A stretch of DNA of 47,301 nt. Origin: Caldilineaceae bacterium. GTDB taxonomy: Bacteria; Chloroflexota; Anaerolineae; Caldilineales; Caldilineaceae. A program made the position numbers and the translations under genes. This document shows positions 44,792 to 47,301 of the stretch, one piece after another. Location of the stretch: assembly GCA_026705565.1 (NCBI GenBank), contig JAPPAJ010000322.1, positions 1 to 47,301 of the forward strand, given 5' to 3'. How positions within the stretch are numbered: the first letter of the stretch is position 1; each line of letters starts with the position of its first letter. Under the pieces are notes generated by a model, which was given only the letters and a program-made list of their open reading frames with translations, was not told the origin of the DNA and did no database searches.

Positions 44792-45747
44792 GTGTTGAGC
44801 TTCTCGCTTTCCGCGCCGGACCGTTCGTTTAGGAACAGGGGAATCAGCAGCACGATCGTGATGAAGACGGTAATCCAGGAGAGGGCCGAGGCCAGTCCGA
44901 ACTGCGACTGGCTGAAGGCGGCGCGATAGATGTAGAACGGCAGCAGCTCGGTGGCATGGCCCGGTCCGCCGAGGGTCATGATGTAGATGACGTCGAACAC
45001 CCGGAACAGGTCGATGATGCGCAGGGCCAAGGCCACGGCGATGACCGGCCGCATCAACGGCAGGGTCAACATGCGCAGGCGTTGCCAAGCCGTGGCGCCG
45101 TCCACAATCGCGGCCTCGAAAGGAGGTTGCGGCAAAGCCTGGAGGCCCGCCAACATCAGGATCATGACGAAGGGGATGCCTTGCCACACCGTGGCGATGA
45201 CGATGGACAGCCGCGCCAGATTGGGTTCCACCAGCCACGCCTGCGGTGCCAGGCCCACTCCGATGAAGATCTGGTTCATGAGACCGAAGCGGTCATTGAA
45301 GATCCAGCGCCAGTTGAAGCCCGCCAGCACCGGGGCGGTCAGCATGGGCAGCAGGAAGAACACTCGATAGATGGCCCGCCCGCGGAATTGGCGGTTGAGC
45401 AGGAGGGCGGTACTCATGGCCACGGTGAACTCCACCAGGATGCACACCACGGCAAAAATGATGTTCTGTACCAGGACGGTCCCGAAGGAAGCACTGGTCA
45501 TCGCTTCAATGTAGTTGCCCAGCCCTACGAACGGACGTGCGCTGCGGGCCAGCTTGTAGTCAAGGAAGCTGATGTACAGGGCGTGCACCAGCGGATAGAG
45601 CAGCACCGCCCCGATGATGCCCAGGGCGGGCAGAAGCAACCAGTAGGGGGCGTAGCGCGTTTGCCACGCGTCCAGGCGGGAACGCAGGGAGACGCGTTCC
45701 CGCCCGGATTCGATTCCAATGATGCGGTTCTCCGCCGGGCCCGCCAT
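44788..45747 (-). CDS. Carbohydrate ABC transporter permease, MalF type (operon E)
   Basis: A 319-residue permease. First membrane segment YWLLLPALGIIGAVLLYPLV; EAA loop FEAAIVDGATAWQRLRMLTL followed by PL. It starts 23 bases after the binding-protein stop; this gap holds no stem-loop, unlike the other four operons. Confidence 0.9.
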   Translation of the reverse strand: MAGPAENRIIGIESGRERVSLRSRLDAWQTRYAPYWLLLPALGIIGAVLLYPLVHALYISFLDYKLARSARPFVGLGNYIEAMTSASFGTVLVQNIIFAVVCILVEFTVAMSTALLLNRQFRGRAIYRVFFLLPMLTAPVLAGFNWRWIFNDRFGLMNQIFIGVGLAPQAWLVEPNLARLSIVIATVWQGIPFVMILMLAGLQALPQPPFEAAIVDGATAWQRLRMLTLPLMRPVIAVALALRIIDLFRVFDVIYIMTLGGPGHATELLPFYIYRAAFSQSQFGLASALSWITVFITIVLLIPLFLNERSGAESEKLNT

Positions 45748-45770
45748 GGAAGTAAACGTTCGACGCGGTC

Positions 45771-47084
45771 CTAGAGCAGGCCGGCGTTCACCAGAATTTT
45801 CTCGGCTTCCTGGGCGGCGAAGTCCAGTCCTTCCTGCGGCGACTTCTGATCGGACAGCACCTTCTCGATTTCACCCCACAGAATGGGCTGGATTTCGGAG
45901 AATTCGGGGAACAGGGGCCATGTGTAGCCGTTGGCCGCTCCGGCCAGCGAGGCCTGCAGATTCAGGGCGACGATGCCCTCCGCGGTCTCAATGGCCTCGT
46001 TGAGCGCTCCCAGATGCGCGGGACGGGAACCCACGCTGGCGTGCAGATCCACCATTGCGGTTTGCCCGGTGATGTAATGGATCCACTGCCAGGCGGCGTC
46101 CGGTTGGGCCGAATGCAGATTGATGGCCCGGCCATGACAGACCGCAGTTGTGATATTGGTCTTGTTGCCGACAAGGGGCGCGATACTGAAATTGTCCACG
46201 ATCACGGACTGGTCCGGATCCATGGAGCCGCCGGGGCCCCACTGCTTGCTCATGGCAGCCTGACCCGCGGTCCACAGCTGGCCGTTCTCCTCCCACCCGT
46301 AGCTGGGTGTGCCGGCCGGTACCACTTCGTGGGTGTGGATGAGGTCATACCACCACTGCAGGGCCTCCACGCCTTCGGGCTGGTTCCAGGCCGGCGGCGA
46401 GGGCTCGAGGCCGTTCTCCAGGAAGTCGCCCCCGTTCTCCCACAGCAGATCGCTGTATTCGCGCAACGCGGGGTCGCCCTTGCCCACGATCAGGTAGCCG
46501 TAGAGGTCCGGCGGATCGTTCAGGGCCTGGGCGGTGGCGACCAGTTCGTCCCAGGTGGTGGGGGGCGCCTCGATGCCGGCGGCTTCGAAAAGGTCGGTGC
46601 GATAGTACAGGGCCCGCAAATCGAAGGTGTAGGGAATGGCCAGCAGATTGCCGTTGCCCGTGAACGCGTCGAACGAGCCTTCCACGTAGTCGGCACTCTC
46701 CACGCCGTCTCCGGCCGCGAAGTCGTTCAGCGGGAACAGGGCTTCGATGAATCGTCCGATCTGGGCGTAGTGCGTACCGAAAACGTCGACATCGGCACTG
46801 CCCGCGGCCACCAGGGTCAACTGCTTGTCCATGAGCTGCACGAAGGGCAGCGTGCTGTACTGGTGCTCGATTCCGGTCCGGGTGTTGAAATCTTCCGAGA
46901 TCTTGTCCAGGTATTCGCCCCAGAGCGGACCGCCGCTGGGATACAGGGCGTTCAGGACAATGGCCTCCGCCTCTTCGCCGGCTCCCGGTGCCGCGGGCGC
47001 CACACAACTCGACAAGGCCAGACCGGCGGTGCCCAAGGCCAATGTCGACAGAAATCCGCGTCGGGATAAAGCAAGCGTACGCAT
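45771..47084 (-). CDS. ABC sugar-binding lipoprotein, Tat type (operon E)
   Basis: A 437-residue solute-binding protein. The signal has ALSRRGFLSTLALG and the lipobox LSSC (Cys27). Family segments include VAAGSADVDVFGTHYAQIGR and AMSKQWGPGGSMDPDQ. First gene of operon E, with a predicted promoter and LacI-like operator upstream. Confidence 0.88.
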   Translation of the reverse strand: MRTLALSRRGFLSTLALGTAGLALSSCVAPAAPGAGEEAEAIVLNALYPSGGPLWGEYLDKISEDFNTRTGIEHQYSTLPFVQLMDKQLTLVAAGSADVDVFGTHYAQIGRFIEALFPLNDFAAGDGVESADYVEGSFDAFTGNGNLLAIPYTFDLRALYYRTDLFEAAGIEAPPTTWDELVATAQALNDPPDLYGYLIVGKGDPALREYSDLLWENGGDFLENGLEPSPPAWNQPEGVEALQWWYDLIHTHEVVPAGTPSYGWEENGQLWTAGQAAMSKQWGPGGSMDPDQSVIVDNFSIAPLVGNKTNITTAVCHGRAINLHSAQPDAAWQWIHYITGQTAMVDLHASVGSRPAHLGALNEAIETAEGIVALNLQASLAGAANGYTWPLFPEFSEIQPILWGEIEKVLSDQKSPQEGLDFAAQEAEKILVNAGLL

Positions 47085-47120
47085 GAGTGCCGTCCTGTAT
47101 TAATGGTCAAGTGACCGCCC

Positions 47121-47149
47121 ATTGTATCCACCGGGCGAAACCGCTTCAG
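47121..47149 (-). promoter_or_regulatory. Predicted promoter with LacI/GalR-like operator, operon E
   Basis: On the minus strand CTGAAG (47144-47149), 17-base spacer, TACAAT (47121-47126). GAAGCGGTTT (47138-47147) fits the LacI-family core NAANCGNTTN and overlaps the -35 box and spacer, a usual place for repression. The outer operator bases do not match the consensus. The start codon is 36 bases further on. Confidence 0.4.
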
Positions 47150-47301
47150 TTTGGTTGATTTGGCTCGGAGGCCGGTGTGCCCGAAGCCTGTCCCCACGGC
47201 GAAAGCGGGACTGACGGAACTACACTCCTGCGGCAAGTTGGAAGGGCCTCGGCCTGGAACGCCGACAATACCCGCGTGCGCGGGCTCAATCCTCCCGGGC
47301 A

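Noticed and set aside
47096-47121. TTGACC upstream of operon E as a -35 box
   Set aside because: It lies only about 17 bases before the start codon, leaving no room for a -10 box and leader. The TACAAT further upstream is the better promoter.
1-47301. CRISPR arrays, tRNA and rRNA genes, phage structural genes
   Set aside because: None seen on reading both strands: no regularly spaced direct repeats, no cloverleaf-like sequences, no rRNA motifs, no capsid, tail or terminase proteins.

Overview
This is a GC-rich 47.3-kb window. It most resembles the chromosome of a heterotrophic Chloroflexota bacterium, perhaps Caldilineales-like or sponge- or marine-associated. That is an inference from gene style, with no marker gene present. 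The style includes many sugar-type ABC systems with Tat-lipoprotein binding proteins, a sulfatase, a phytanoyl-CoA-dioxygenase-like oxygenase, an FG-GAP/ASPIC protein and a lipoprotein with SH3-like and lamin-tail-like parts. No rRNA, tRNA, CRISPR array or phage structural gene was seen.

Layout. (1) 1-2.2 kb: a deletion-scarred IS remnant, then a solitary HEPN (LA2681-like) gene bracketed by a perfect 35-bp inverted repeat. (2) 2.2-9.5 kb: two divergent CUT1 carbohydrate ABC operons, A on - and B on +. (3) 9.6-15.5 kb: operon C (-), with binding protein, two permeases, a sulfatase and a zinc-free-looking MDR dehydrogenase. (4) 15.9-22.5 kb: a nitrilase-type amidohydrolase, HicB with a frameshifted HicA, an ABC exporter, a dead malG fragment, a PhyH-type oxygenase and a PHP phosphoesterase. 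(5) 22.5-25.1 kb: a TnpB tail fragment and an apparently complete IS607-type element (serine recombinase plus TnpB). (6) 25.1-31.1 kb: an alkyltransferase-like protein, a SelA-like PLP enzyme, a small membrane protein, a methyltransferase, a MOSC protein and an SH3/LTD lipoprotein. (7) 31.1-37.8 kb: an AT-richer island with a large HEPN-STAND NTPase, an IS5-type element interrupted by an ISAs1-type element with an exact 10-bp target duplication, and a decayed second copy of the lipoprotein gene carrying a 245-bp MITE. (8) 38.0-38.6 kb: a RelB/YafQ toxin-antitoxin pair with a clear promoter and operator. (9) 38.6-47.1 kb: operons D and E, two more CUT1 systems; D ends with an FG-GAP/ASPIC lipoprotein.

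How the genes fit together. Five complete CUT1 importers (binding protein, MalF-type and MalG-type) plus one permease fossil are present, yet none has an ATPase gene here. They presumably share a MalK/MsmK-type ATPase encoded elsewhere. Four of the five operons have a stem-loop between the binding-protein gene and the first permease gene, and all five binding proteins start with an SRRxFL twin-arginine motif followed by a lipobox. Sulfatase and dehydrogenase genes in operon C suggest use of sulfated or modified glycans. The defence-like genes (two HEPN proteins, HicAB, RelB/YafQ) sit among IS debris. The best candidate for something undescribed is the 863-residue HEPN-STAND protein in its IS-bordered island; the IS-bracketed LA2681-like HEPN gene is second.
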